Of a DNA stretch of 64,000 bases, positions 8,797 through 17,503 are shown piece by piece. The notes under the pieces are model-generated. The model was not told the DNA's origin. It worked only from the letters and a program-made list of their open reading frames with translations, and made no database searches. Source of the stretch: an uncultured Pelagibacteraceae bacterium (GTDB lineage Bacteria; Pseudomonadota; Alphaproteobacteria; Pelagibacterales; Pelagibacteraceae); contig CACHTQ010000003.1 in the NCBI GenBank assembly GCA_902582845.1, positions 1-64,000 of the forward strand, written 5' to 3'. Each line of letters opens with the position of its first letter. Within the stretch, counting starts at the first letter, position 1. Made by a program: the position numbers and the translations under genes.

Positions 8797-9379
8797 CTTC
8801 TTTGTTTCCTTGTTGTGAAGTTCTCATTAATACTTTTTCAGTTTCCTCAGCATCACGCTCTGTTCCTCTTTCAGGCCAACTACCTGTTTGAATACAGATG
8901 ATACATCTAAATACCTCACCAATTCCTTGAAGTGTTAAAAGTGTTCCAGATAATGGTATTAAAGATTTTGCCATATAAATTTGAATTTGTGCAGGACTAT
9001 TCCAACTTGTTTCTTTAATTTTCCATGCTAATGCTGCATATTCGTAACCATAAAAAGCTAAAGCAATAACGCCAGGGAAGAAGAAAATAAAATATAAAAC
9101 AACATCTATCCAAGCTTGTGTTCTCTGAGAAAATAATCTGTATATAACATCTCCTCTGACATGTGCTTCAGTACATAAAGTATAAGCTCCTGCCATCATA
9201 AAAATTGCACCATACATCTGAAGACTAAAATCGAAATTCCATAAGGTTGGGGCGTTCAAAGCATACGCCATAAAAACTTCATAGCATGTTCCGCCCATCA
9301 AAATTACTATACACCACGAGAATGCTTTACCCATTGAGACACTCAAACGATCAGCGAATTTTATGTAAGATCTCATCAT
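8786..9379 (-). CDS. dctQ: TRAP transporter small permease subunit (DctQ/FcbT2-like)
   Basis: A 197-residue four-helix DctQ subunit that pairs with DctM. Characteristic features are the first helix followed by a cytoplasmic loop, EAHVRGDVIYRLFSQR (the conserved HVRxD region) and a hydrophilic C-terminal tail. It is separated from the binding-protein gene by an 85-base gap with a terminator-like hairpin, and it overlaps dctM. It very probably works with the flanking dctP and dctM. Confidence 0.92.
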   Translation of the reverse strand: MMRSYIKFADRLSVSMGKAFSWCIVILMGGTCYEVFMAYALNAPTLWNFDFSLQMYGAIFMMAGAYTLCTEAHVRGDVIYRLFSQRTQAWIDVVLYFIFFFPGVIALAFYGYEYAALAWKIKETSWNSPAQIQIYMAKSLIPLSGTLLTLQGIGEVFRCIICIQTGSWPERGTERDAEETEKVLMRTSQQGNKEDVI

Positions 9380-9418
9380 AGATATAGACTCTTATTGAAT
9401 TGTTCTAAATTAATCAAA

Positions 9419-9444
9419 TAAAAAAGGGGGCCGAAGCCCCCTCC
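9419..9444 (-). terminator. Rho-independent terminator/attenuator between dctP and dctQ
   Basis: On the minus strand AGGGGGC-TTCG-GCCCCCT (9425-9442), a 7-bp GC-rich stem with a TTCG loop, is followed by a run of T. It lies directly after the dctP stop and before dctQ, so it should end or reduce transcription into the permease genes. This gives more binding protein than permease, or protects the dctP 3' end. Confidence 0.88.
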
Positions 9445-9464
9445 TTAAAATTTGTAAAAGTTAA

Positions 9465-10622
9465 TTATATCTTAACTTTTGCAATTGGACCAAACTCATT
9501 TTCATATGCAAGTTTGTAATTAGGCTGATTCATCAGCAAGTACTTCATTACTCTCTTCGCATAAGATTTTTGAGAATCAACAACTTTCTTAAAGAAAGGA
9601 TCTTTCTTATTAAAGTCACCAATTACTTTGTCCCAACCTTTTAATTGTTGAGCTAAAATCTCATCTGAAGTTTGGTAAACATTTACTTTATGCTCATTCA
9701 TCAACTTAGCTAAGTCAGCTGAGTATCTTACTAAAGCTTTAAAGTAGTTATCACTGTTTGCAGCATAAGCAGCATTTTTCAATATCGCTTGGTGCGCAGG
9801 TGATAAACTATTATATGTTTTTTTGTTAACTGGAATCTCAAACATCTCTTGAGATTGGTGGAAGCTTCCTAAGTGATAGTGCTTAGAAACGTCTTGCATA
9901 CCAAATTGAGAGTCTGAAGTTGGGTTGTTAAACTCAGCAGCTTCAATCAAACCAGTTTTCATAGCTGGCTGAATTTCACCACCTGGTAATTGTCTAACTA
10001 CCATTCCCATTGCAGTCAACACGTTAGTCGCTAGACCAACTGTTCTGTACTTCATACCTTTAACGTCAGATACTTTTGTTACGTTCTTTTTGAACCAACC
10101 AAAAGGCTGTGCTGGCATAGGCATATGGAAAAAACCAATGTAATCAAAACCTACTTTTGCAAGAGTTTCGTCATACAGTTTTCTTCCTCCACCATACTCC
10201 ATCCATCCCATAACTTCTTGAGATGACATACCGTATGAAGGACCAGTTCCAAATAATGATGCAGCTGGATTTTTACCATACCAATATGCAGTCACCCAGT
10301 GACCCATATCTACTACACCAGAACTTACTGCTTGTCCGATTTCTGAAGTCTTTACGACTGCTCCAACTGGTTGAAGATCAATCTTAAGTGTACCTCCAGA
10401 CATCTCATCTACCATTTTGCAGTAGTCTCCGGCCATTTCAAAAAAGATGTTTGCTCCACTTGGCCATGCAGCTTGCATCTTTAAAGTTTTATGACCGCCC
10501 GCAGTTGCTATGTTTGGCATTGCAACAGCAGCTGCAGCTACAGCACCTGCTTTAGCGGCAGTTTTAAAGAACTTACGTCTTGAAGATGTTTTCACCTTCA
10601 ATGATTTATTTTCTTTTGTCAT
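9465..10622 (-). CDS. dctP: TRAP transporter solute-binding protein (DctP/FcbT1-like), Tat signal
   Basis: Periplasmic receptor of the TRAP system (385 aa). The N terminus carries a twin-arginine signal (SSRRKFFKTAAKAG...) with an Ala-rich hydrophobic core, so it is probably exported folded. The mature part begins around HKTLKMQAAWPSG and contains the DctP-type substrate region with a central arginine (GMKYRTVGLATNVL) and a PGGEIQPAMKTGLIEAAEF segment as in the mannitol/chloroaromatic subgroup. The start is fixed by AGGAG six bases upstream of the ATG. The ligand is probably a 2-oxo or 2-hydroxy carboxylate, judged from the flanking oxidases. Confidence 0.93.
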   Translation of the reverse strand: MTKENKSLKVKTSSRRKFFKTAAKAGAVAAAAVAMPNIATAGGHKTLKMQAAWPSGANIFFEMAGDYCKMVDEMSGGTLKIDLQPVGAVVKTSEIGQAVSSGVVDMGHWVTAYWYGKNPAASLFGTGPSYGMSSQEVMGWMEYGGGRKLYDETLAKVGFDYIGFFHMPMPAQPFGWFKKNVTKVSDVKGMKYRTVGLATNVLTAMGMVVRQLPGGEIQPAMKTGLIEAAEFNNPTSDSQFGMQDVSKHYHLGSFHQSQEMFEIPVNKKTYNSLSPAHQAILKNAAYAANSDNYFKALVRYSADLAKLMNEHKVNVYQTSDEILAQQLKGWDKVIGDFNKKDPFFKKVVDSQKSYAKRVMKYLLMNQPNYKLAYENEFGPIAKVKI

Positions 10623-10740
10623 TATTACTCCTATTAAAGTTAATTAACTCGATCAATTTAAGCACAGATTCAATTTAGAGTCTTTCCAAAAAATGGGGTA
10701 GATGTCGCAGAATTTAAATTAATTTCAATCTGAAGTAGAA
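10623..10740 (-). promoter_or_regulatory. dctP upstream region
   Basis: 118 bases between the dehydrogenase gene and dctP. It contains a clear ribosome-binding site next to dctP and AT-rich runs, but I see no convincing -35/-10 pair or operator palindrome. This gap is the largest inside the organic-acid block and the likely site of a separate promoter for the TRAP genes. Confidence 0.4.
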
Positions 10741-11694
10741 TTAATTTACTTTATTTGTGCAATTTCCCGTCTTAAAGAATTCATCAATATTATCTATCGC
10801 AAGGTTTGCCATAGCTATTCTAGTGTCTTTAGTTGCACTACCTAAGTGAGGTAAAATAAAAGCTGATTTGATTTTTAAGTATCCTGGATTTAAATTTGGC
10901 TCATTCTTATAAACATCAAGTCCTGCAGCATAAATTTTTCTTCTATTAAGTGCATCTATCAAAGCATCATCATCAACTATATCACCTCTTGCAACATTAG
11001 TGATTACTGCTCCTTTAGGGAAATACTCAACTGTCTCTTTGTTTATCATATTTTCAGTCTCTTTTGTTGCTGGACAACAAATAGATAAAACATCAGACAC
11101 TGAAAAAAGACTTTTTAAATTATCGTGATAAATGGCACCTTGCTCTTTCTCCTCACTCAGTTTTGACCGGTTATGATAGTGAATAATCATTCCTAATGAT
11201 TTAGCAATCCTAGCAATTTTTTGTCCAATTCTACCCATTCCTAAAACTCCAAGCCTTGTTCCAGTTAATTGTTTACCAATCAAATAATCTGCAGACCATT
11301 TCCATCCACCCTCTCTGGCAGACTCAATTCCTTCTGCGGCCCTTCTACAAGCTCCTAATATTAAAAGAATACCAATCTCAGCTGTTGCATCTGATAAAAC
11401 TTCTGGTGTATTAGTAACTGCAATTCCTCTTTCTTTTGCTGCTTTCAAATCTATATTTCCAAAACCAACTGCAAAATTTGAAATAATTTTTATTGTATCT
11501 GGTAACTTATCAATAGTCTCTTTATCCATCTTTTCGGTTAAAGAGGATAGTATACCGTCACAACCTTGGCTCATCTCTATAACTTTTGATTGTGAGTATA
11601 ACTCATCATTAGAATTGAATATTGGATCAAATGTTTTTGAAGCTTTATCTTCACTTTCTTTGATTAATTTTCTTGTAATCAAAATTTTTTTCAT
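10741..11694 (-). CDS. D-2-hydroxyacid dehydrogenase (glyoxylate/hydroxypyruvate reductase-like)
   Basis: A 317-residue NAD(P)-dependent enzyme interconverting 2-oxo and D-2-hydroxy acids. The Rossmann motif is LGMGRIG (151-157). The strand that follows ends HYHNRS rather than with an acidic residue, which favours NADPH. The catalytic triad is in place: Arg236 in VARGDIV, Glu265 in KNEPNLNP and His283 in PHLGS. It resembles GyaR/GhrB glyoxylate reductases. With the flavin oxidases nearby it could reduce surplus 2-oxoacids such as glyoxylate. It lies 12 bases downstream of the FAD enzyme. Confidence 0.9.
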   Translation of the reverse strand: MKKILITRKLIKESEDKASKTFDPIFNSNDELYSQSKVIEMSQGCDGILSSLTEKMDKETIDKLPDTIKIISNFAVGFGNIDLKAAKERGIAVTNTPEVLSDATAEIGILLILGACRRAAEGIESAREGGWKWSADYLIGKQLTGTRLGVLGMGRIGQKIARIAKSLGMIIHYHNRSKLSEEKEQGAIYHDNLKSLFSVSDVLSICCPATKETENMINKETVEYFPKGAVITNVARGDIVDDDALIDALNRRKIYAAGLDVYKNEPNLNPGYLKIKSAFILPHLGSATKDTRIAMANLAIDNIDEFFKTGNCTNKVN

Positions 11695-11706
11695 AAAATA
11701 TTTTTG

Positions 11707-13080
11707 TTAATTAAGATCAAATATCTTGCCTGGATTCATTATATTGTTTTGATCAATGCTTCTTTTAATTAATTTCATAACAGGAATGTTGTCTCCATGC
11801 TCCTTTAAAAGATATTCTTTTTTATGAAGGCCTACACCATGTTCTCCTGTGATCGTTCCTTTTAGATCTAAGGCCTTTTTTATTAATAAGTCATTAAATT
11901 CTCTTATTTTTTTATACATTTCTTTTTTTTCAGGATCAAAAGGTAATAATACATGAAAATTTCCATCTCCTAAGTGGCCAACCATTGGAGCTCTAAGTCC
12001 GAACTTTTTAGCTTGTTCCTCTGCATAATTTACACATTCTGTTATATTTGAGATAGGTAAACACACATCTGTTGAATAAACTCTTCCATTATTTATCAAA
12101 GCTTTTACAGAATAGTAAACGTCCCATCTTGCTTGCCAGAGTTTATTTCTTTCCTCTAAATCTTTTGCCCATTTAAAAGAGCTCCCATTATTATCTTTAG
12201 ATATTTCCTCTACTATTTTGATATTTTCATTATTAGATAATTCTGATCCATGAAATTCAAAAAATAATGTCGGCGTTTCCTCAATATCTTTTAATTTTGA
12301 ATAATTTATACTTATTCCCATTTGGTCTTTATTTAACATTTCAATTCTTGCGATTGGGACCCCATATTGAATAACTTGTTGCGCGGTTTGAACTGCTTTT
12401 TCTAAAGTCGGGAAGTGACAGACAGCTGACATTATACTCTCTGGAATGGGAGAAAGTCTTAATTGAACTTCCGTTATAACTCCTAAAGTTCCCTCAGAAC
12501 CAATAAATAAATTAGTTAGATTATAACCCGCTGAGGTTTTTTTCGTTCTTCCTCCTGTGTTAATAATATCTCCATTAGGCAAAACAACAGTCAGACCAGT
12601 AATTACAGTTTTCATAGTACCATATTTAACCGCCATTGTTCCCGAAGCCGATGTGGAAGCCATACCTCCGATCGCTGCATTAGCACCTGGATCAATTGGA
12701 AAAAAGACACCATCCTCTCTAAGATATTCATTTAATTGTTCTTTTGTAACACAGGCTTGAACCCTACAATCAAAGTCCTCAGCATTAACACTTAAAATTT
12801 TATTCATTTTTTCGAGGCTTATGGTTATCCCTTTTTCATTTCCAACCACATTACCCTCTAAAGAGGTACCTGTACCAAATGGCACCACAGGAATTTTATG
12901 TTCATTACATAGTCTTAATATTTGTGAAACCTCCTGATTAGTTTCTGGGAATACTACAGCTTTTGATAAAATTGGATCATAAGTGTCTTCACCTCTTGCA
13001 TAATTTGTTCTCGTGGATACAGAAGTTGAAAATCTTCCATTAAAAATTTTTTTTAGCTCAGCTTGCACTTGATCATTCAT
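11707..13080 (-). CDS. FAD-binding 2-hydroxyacid dehydrogenase (GlcD / D-lactate dehydrogenase-like)
   Basis: A 457-residue flavoprotein of the VAO/PCMH type. The FAD-binding part has VPFGTGTSLEGN and NAAIGGMASTSASGTMAVKYG. The C-terminal FAD-oxidase domain has GHLGDGNFHVLLPF (metal/substrate histidines) and TGEHGVGLHKKEYL. It matches the single-chain D-lactate dehydrogenase (cytochrome) and glycolate oxidase GlcD; no glcE or glcF is adjacent, which favours the single-chain D-lactate-type enzyme. It probably passes electrons to the respiratory chain. It lies between the aminotransferase and the NADPH dehydrogenase on one strand. Confidence 0.9.
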   Translation of the reverse strand: MNDQVQAELKKIFNGRFSTSVSTRTNYARGEDTYDPILSKAVVFPETNQEVSQILRLCNEHKIPVVPFGTGTSLEGNVVGNEKGITISLEKMNKILSVNAEDFDCRVQACVTKEQLNEYLREDGVFFPIDPGANAAIGGMASTSASGTMAVKYGTMKTVITGLTVVLPNGDIINTGGRTKKTSAGYNLTNLFIGSEGTLGVITEVQLRLSPIPESIMSAVCHFPTLEKAVQTAQQVIQYGVPIARIEMLNKDQMGISINYSKLKDIEETPTLFFEFHGSELSNNENIKIVEEISKDNNGSSFKWAKDLEERNKLWQARWDVYYSVKALINNGRVYSTDVCLPISNITECVNYAEEQAKKFGLRAPMVGHLGDGNFHVLLPFDPEKKEMYKKIREFNDLLIKKALDLKGTITGEHGVGLHKKEYLLKEHGDNIPVMKLIKRSIDQNNIMNPGKIFDLN

Positions 13081-13119
13081 AAGAAGTGATATTAATAAAT
13101 AATGCTAAAAAAATATACC

Positions 13120-14286
13120 TTATTTAGATAGCATTTTCTTTATGTTTTCCAATGCTTGTGAAATATTATCTCTTGATGCAGCAAAACTAAATCTAACATA
13201 ATTTTGGCAAGTTTCACCAAAAGCTGATCCAGGAACTATTGCTACTCCTGCTTCATGCATAGCCTTTCTTGCAAACTCTGCACCATTCATACCTGTGCCG
13301 ATTACTTTAGGAAATGCATAAAAAGCTCCTCCAGGTAGACTACATTCTACACCTGGTAAATCATTTAAACCTTTATAAATTAGGTCTCTTCTTTGAGTAA
13401 ATTTTTCCATCATCGCATCAATTGAATCATCTGGTCCATCCAATGCTGCAATACCAGCAAATTGAGCTGCAGCATTAACACATGAAACACTATTAATTAA
13501 TAATTTATTAACATGTTCAACTAAATGCTCTGGCCAAAAACTCCAACCAAGTCTCCACCCAGTCATTGAGTAAGCTTTGCTCCATCCCTCCAATACAATT
13601 AATCTTTCTCTCAATTCAGGATAATTAAAAAATGTTGGCATTTCTTTTCCATCAAAAATTTGTCTGCTATAAATTTCGTCGCTTAATATTGTTACATGAG
13701 GGTGCTTTTTCAGACCATCAGCCAAAACATCTACGTCTTTTTTATCAACAAAGCTCCCTGTTGGATTATTAGGATTTATCAAAATTAACAAACGAGTTTT
13801 ATCTGTTATCATAGATAATATTTTGTCAGGATCGAATTTCAAATCTTTATTTTCTGTTAAGTCATATGGGACTGAAGTTGAGCCTGTATAATTAATCATT
13901 GATTCATAAATTGGAAAAGCAGGTGTTGGGTGTATAATCTCTGCTCCAGGTTCACCAAAGCATTGAATAGCATAACTCATTGTTGGCTTACCACCTGGCA
14001 TGATTAAAATTCTTTCAAAATTGATGTCAACATTGTAACGTTTTTTTATCCACCTCGTAACAGCTTGTCGACATTCAGGAATTCCATTCGACATTACATA
14101 TCCATGATGTCCGTCATCAAGTGCTTTCTTGGCTGCCTCAACAACATGTTTTGGAGTTTTAAAGTCTGGTTGCCCCAATCCTAAATGGATCATTGGTTTA
14201 CCTTGAGCTTCCAATTTTTTCGCCTCTGCAAGGACTGTAAATGCAGACTCTGTTCCTAATCTTTCTAAACTTTTAGCTAGTTTCAT
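13120..14286 (-). CDS. Class I/II PLP aminotransferase
   Basis: A fold-type I aminotransferase (388 aa) of the AspC/AruH-like group. PLP-binding residues are visible: NPNNPTG (171-177), SDEIYSRQIF, the Schiff-base Lys237 in EGWSKAYSMTGWRLGW and the carboxylate-binding Arg at its end. It could transaminate glyoxylate or another 2-oxo acid made by the adjacent oxidases; the amino donor cannot be read from the sequence. It lies in the same run as the hydroxyacid oxidases, 17 bases downstream of one of them. Confidence 0.9.
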   Translation of the reverse strand: MKLAKSLERLGTESAFTVLAEAKKLEAQGKPMIHLGLGQPDFKTPKHVVEAAKKALDDGHHGYVMSNGIPECRQAVTRWIKKRYNVDINFERILIMPGGKPTMSYAIQCFGEPGAEIIHPTPAFPIYESMINYTGSTSVPYDLTENKDLKFDPDKILSMITDKTRLLILINPNNPTGSFVDKKDVDVLADGLKKHPHVTILSDEIYSRQIFDGKEMPTFFNYPELRERLIVLEGWSKAYSMTGWRLGWSFWPEHLVEHVNKLLINSVSCVNAAAQFAGIAALDGPDDSIDAMMEKFTQRRDLIYKGLNDLPGVECSLPGGAFYAFPKVIGTGMNGAEFARKAMHEAGVAIVPGSAFGETCQNYVRFSFAASRDNISQALENIKKMLSK

Positions 14287-14303
14287 AATTTTTATTTTTA
14301 AAC

Positions 14304-15455
14304 CTAATTTCTATAAATTAATTTTGAACTATTCAACTCTTTTAAATTTTTACACCCCATTAATACCATATTTCTGTTTATCTCATCGTGCATGTTTCTC
14401 AATAAATGCTCAACTCCTTGCTGTCCACCTGCGGCTAAAGAGAACAAGAATATTTTTCCAAAACTACAGGCTTTTGCTCCAGCTGCTAAGGCTTTTAAGA
14501 CGTGTGTCCCTCTCCTTACTCCACCGTCTAGGATTATTTCCAGCTTATCTCCAACTGCATCTGAAATTGCTTTAATTTGATCAAAAGGTGATCGAGATCC
14601 ATCCAGCTGACGACCTCCATGATTTGAAATCATAATTGCAGTGCAACCAATATCAATTGCTCTTTTTGCGTCATCAACACTCATGACTCCTTTTAATGCA
14701 AAAGGACCATTCCATTTTTTAATGCAATACTCTGCATCTTTCCAATTCATTAAAGGATCATATTGCTCATTAATATATTCTATAACAGATTTAGCTATGT
14801 TAGTCCCTTTATCAGTCTTTGATGCCACATTAGCTAGTTTAAATTTTCCATGTGTTAAATAATTAAAAACCCAACTAGGATGTGATGCAAAACTCATTAA
14901 ACTTTGCAAAGTCAATTTAGGTGGTGTTGTAAATCCGGTTCTATGATCTCTTTCTCTATTTCCTGCAACTAATGTATCAACAGTTAAACACATTCCATTA
15001 AATCCTGATCTTTTACATCTATCTATTAAATCATCGGTTATTGATTGATCCTTGTGCACATACAATTGGAACAATTTTGGCCCACCAGAAATATTTGAAA
15101 TCTCTTCTATAGTATTGTTTGCCATTGTTGACATACTATAAAAAGTTCCAAATTTTTCAGCTGCTCTAGCTGAAGCTTTGTCTCCGTCATGGTGATATAA
15201 TCTTTGCATTGCACAAGGAGATAAAAAAATTGGCATATCAATTTTTTTGCCAAATATGGTGGTTGATAAATCTGGCTTGCCAACACTTGCCAAGATATTT
15301 GGAACTAAATCACATTGGTTAAAAGCTTCAGTGTTTCTTTTTAAGGTCGTCTCATCATCGGCACCGCCATCAATATAATGAAAAATCGGTGAAGGAAGTT
15401 TTTTTTTTGCTAGATTTCTAAAATCATTAAAATTATAGCAATCTTTTAAAGCCAC
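14304..15455 (-). CDS. FMN-dependent alpha-hydroxyacid oxidase/dehydrogenase, copy 1
   Basis: A 383-residue TIM-barrel flavoprotein of the lactate dehydrogenase (LldD)/glycolate oxidase family, oxidising an L-2-hydroxyacid to the 2-oxoacid. The active-site block ISNHGGRQLDGSRSP holds His279 (base) and Arg282, with Lys255 in the FALKGVMS strand. It starts with GTG, whose G is also the last base of the preceding TAG stop, so it is translationally coupled to the second copy. The N-terminal MALKDCYNFNDFRNLAKKKL aligns residue for residue with the neighbour, so it is a tandem duplicate. Confidence 0.93.
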   Translation of the reverse strand: MALKDCYNFNDFRNLAKKKLPSPIFHYIDGGADDETTLKRNTEAFNQCDLVPNILASVGKPDLSTTIFGKKIDMPIFLSPCAMQRLYHHDGDKASARAAEKFGTFYSMSTMANNTIEEISNISGGPKLFQLYVHKDQSITDDLIDRCKRSGFNGMCLTVDTLVAGNRERDHRTGFTTPPKLTLQSLMSFASHPSWVFNYLTHGKFKLANVASKTDKGTNIAKSVIEYINEQYDPLMNWKDAEYCIKKWNGPFALKGVMSVDDAKRAIDIGCTAIMISNHGGRQLDGSRSPFDQIKAISDAVGDKLEIILDGGVRRGTHVLKALAAGAKACSFGKIFLFSLAAGGQQGVEHLLRNMHDEINRNMVLMGCKNLKELNSSKLIYRN

Positions 15456-16606
15456 TATTTTCTGAATCTTAAATTACTTCTATTTAGATCACTAATCTTG
15501 GTGCACCCCATAAGTTTCATATCACGCACTAGTTCAGCTTTATATTTTTCTAAAGCTCTTTCGACACCTGCTTGACCTCCAGCTGCTAAAGCATAAAGAT
15601 ATAATCTTCCACCTGAACAAGCCTTAGCACCTAATGATAATGCTTTAAGCATATGAGTACCTCTATGAATTCCACCTTCACAAATGACATCTAATTTATC
15701 ACCAACTGCATCAACAATTTCTGCAAGTTGATCAAAAGGCGCTCTAGATCCATCTAACTGTCTTCCGCCATGATTTGATACCATTATACCTGTACATCCT
15801 ATGTCTACTGCTCTTTTTGCATCTTCAACACTCATAATTCCTTTGAGAGCGAAATGACCTCCCCATTTAGAACAAAGATTTTCAGCATCTTTCCAATTCA
15901 TAGATTGATCCAGCATAGTTGAAAAATAATTTCCAATTGATGAGTTAACATCGGTACCTTCTTTCACAAAATCTTGTAAATGAGGTAATTCAAACTTACC
16001 TTTGGTTAGATAGTTAATTCCCCACATCGGTTTAGTAGCAAAACTATATAAACTTGCTAAAGTTAACTTTGGTGGAGAGGTAAATCCTGTTCTTAAGTCT
16101 CTCTCTCTATTTCCTCCAGTAATAGTATCAACTGTTAATGCCATCACATCAAAATTTGCTGCTTTAGCTCTTTCTAAACAAGAGTCGTTTAGACCTCTAT
16201 CTTTATGAAAATAAAACTGAAACATTTTAGGTGTATCAATCATTGAAGAAATTTCCTCAACGCTTACTGTAGCTAAAGCAGAAACACCAAACATTGTATT
16301 AAATTTTTTTGCAGCTTTTCCAACCGCTCTTTCTCCATCGTAATGAAAAAGTCTCTGCAAAGCTGTTGGTGATAAATAAAAAGGTAAATCTAATTTTTTT
16401 CCAAATATTGTAGTAGACAGGTCGACTTCTTCAACTCCTCTCAAAACATTAGGAACTAAATCCACATCGTCGAATGCACTAGTATTCCTAGCATATGTAA
16501 CTTCATCATCTGCTGCACCATCAATATAATGAAAGATTGGTGATGGTAGTCTTTTTTGAGCTAATTTTCTAAAGTCACTAAAATTATGGCAATCTTTTAA
16601 ATTCAT
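15455..16606 (-). CDS. FMN-dependent alpha-hydroxyacid oxidase/dehydrogenase, copy 2
   Basis: Also exactly 383 residues and collinear with copy 1 without apparent gaps. His279 in VSNHGGRQLDGSRAP and the Lys in FALKGIMS are conserved. The loops differ most around residues 205-235 and in the barrel segment near 110 (FGVSALATVSVEE against YSMSTMANNTIEE), where substrate specificity could differ. It is the first of the pair to be transcribed and overlaps copy 1 by one base. Probable L-lactate or related 2-hydroxyacid oxidation at the membrane or in the cytoplasm. Confidence 0.93.
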   Translation of the reverse strand: MNLKDCHNFSDFRKLAQKRLPSPIFHYIDGAADDEVTYARNTSAFDDVDLVPNVLRGVEEVDLSTTIFGKKLDLPFYLSPTALQRLFHYDGERAVGKAAKKFNTMFGVSALATVSVEEISSMIDTPKMFQFYFHKDRGLNDSCLERAKAANFDVMALTVDTITGGNRERDLRTGFTSPPKLTLASLYSFATKPMWGINYLTKGKFELPHLQDFVKEGTDVNSSIGNYFSTMLDQSMNWKDAENLCSKWGGHFALKGIMSVEDAKRAVDIGCTGIMVSNHGGRQLDGSRAPFDQLAEIVDAVGDKLDVICEGGIHRGTHMLKALSLGAKACSGGRLYLYALAAGGQAGVERALEKYKAELVRDMKLMGCTKISDLNRSNLRFRK

Positions 16607-16615
16607 AAATTTTAT

Positions 16616-17125
16616 TTAGAACTTTTTGAGGAAGTTAAACATATAACTATTTGCCCCAGGATTTTTGTCCCCTAAACTAGCATTAGATACATGATTATAT
16701 GATACAGCAAAATTTGTCGTATCTGTAGTTTTATAAGAAAGCTGTAATTCTGACTTAAATTCAAGAACATGTCCAAGATCCTTTCCATCGCCTTCATGGT
16801 AAAGTCCAGGAGTAAAGCTTGGAGTGAAAAAAAATGGTCCCATGTCCATATTCCATTCCACACCTGTGTAAATGTATGCAGCAGAATTTTCTGTAACGAA
16901 TCCTCCAGTAACTGGCGAAACATTTCCTAAAAATGTATTTCTATTTAAATTTTCATTTTGATGCTGGAAACCAAGCAATGTTGCTTTTTGCTTATCATCA
17001 CTAAAATCAAAATTTCCAAGATATAAATTAAATTGATGGTTGTTATCATCAATATCAGTGTCCCCAAATAATTTTGTGGGCAAAGTCAAAATTAAAAGAA
17101 CTAAAAAGAATTTTTTTAAAATCAT
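16616..17125 (-). CDS. PagL-like outer-membrane acyloxyacyl hydrolase
   Basis: A 169-residue protein with a signal peptide (to about LFGDT) followed by alternating beta-barrel strands ending in Phe (FLKKF), as in outer-membrane proteins. The C-terminal block YNHVSNASLGDKNPGANSY matches the lipid A 3-O-deacylase PagL signature HxSN...NPG. His145 and Ser147 align with the catalytic pair, but the position of the catalytic Glu carries Asn159. Activity is therefore uncertain; it may be a diverged deacylase or a non-enzymatic barrel. It lies downstream of ccmH. Confidence 0.7.
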   Translation of the reverse strand: MILKKFFLVLLILTLPTKLFGDTDIDDNNHQFNLYLGNFDFSDDKQKATLLGFQHQNENLNRNTFLGNVSPVTGGFVTENSAAYIYTGVEWNMDMGPFFFTPSFTPGLYHEGDGKDLGHVLEFKSELQLSYKTTDTTNFAVSYNHVSNASLGDKNPGANSYMFNFLKKF

Positions 17126-17140
17126 AATATTTAATTAAAA

Positions 17141-17503
17141 TTATTTTTTATAATAAAACCTTTTAATGATTATGGCACCACCCACTAAGAATATCAAGAT
17201 AGGCAATAACCATAAAAAGTAGGTATTTTGATTAAAAACTGGATCATACAATATCCACTCTCCGTATTTCATTTTTAAGAAACTATATATTTCTTCCTCA
17301 CTCATTCCTTGTTGGATTTTATCTTTAATTACCAACTTAAGACTTATCGCGAATTCTGAGTCAGAGTCATGTACTGATTGACCTTGACAAATTAAACATC
17401 TCAAATTTTTTGCTATCTCATTTTCAGACTTAATTTCACCTGCCATTAATAAATTAAAATTTAAAATATTAATTACAATCAAGAATATATTGATAAATTT
17501 CAT
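17141..17503 (-). CDS. ccmH: Cytochrome c maturation protein CcmH
   Basis: A 120-residue periplasm-facing thiol reductase that keeps the CXXCH motif of apocytochrome c reduced. The N-terminal signal is followed by the diagnostic LRCLICQGQSVHDSDSEFA (Cys36, Cys39) and EIYSFLKMKYGEWILYDP; a C-terminal transmembrane helix anchors it. This is the short CcmH form; no CcmI/CycH TPR domain is fused or adjacent. It overlaps ccmG by four bases. Confidence 0.95.
   Translation of the reverse strand: MKFINIFLIVINILNFNLLMAGEIKSENEIAKNLRCLICQGQSVHDSDSEFAISLKLVIKDKIQQGMSEEEIYSFLKMKYGEWILYDPVFNQNTYFLWLLPILIFLVGGAIIIKRFYYKK

Noticed and set aside
14324-14862. Three plus-strand ORFs of 62-83 aa
   Set aside because: They are antisense shadows of the FMN oxidase gene.
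14304-16606. Assembly duplication of the hydroxyacid oxidase
   Set aside because: The two copies differ throughout at protein and base level, so it is an old gene duplication.
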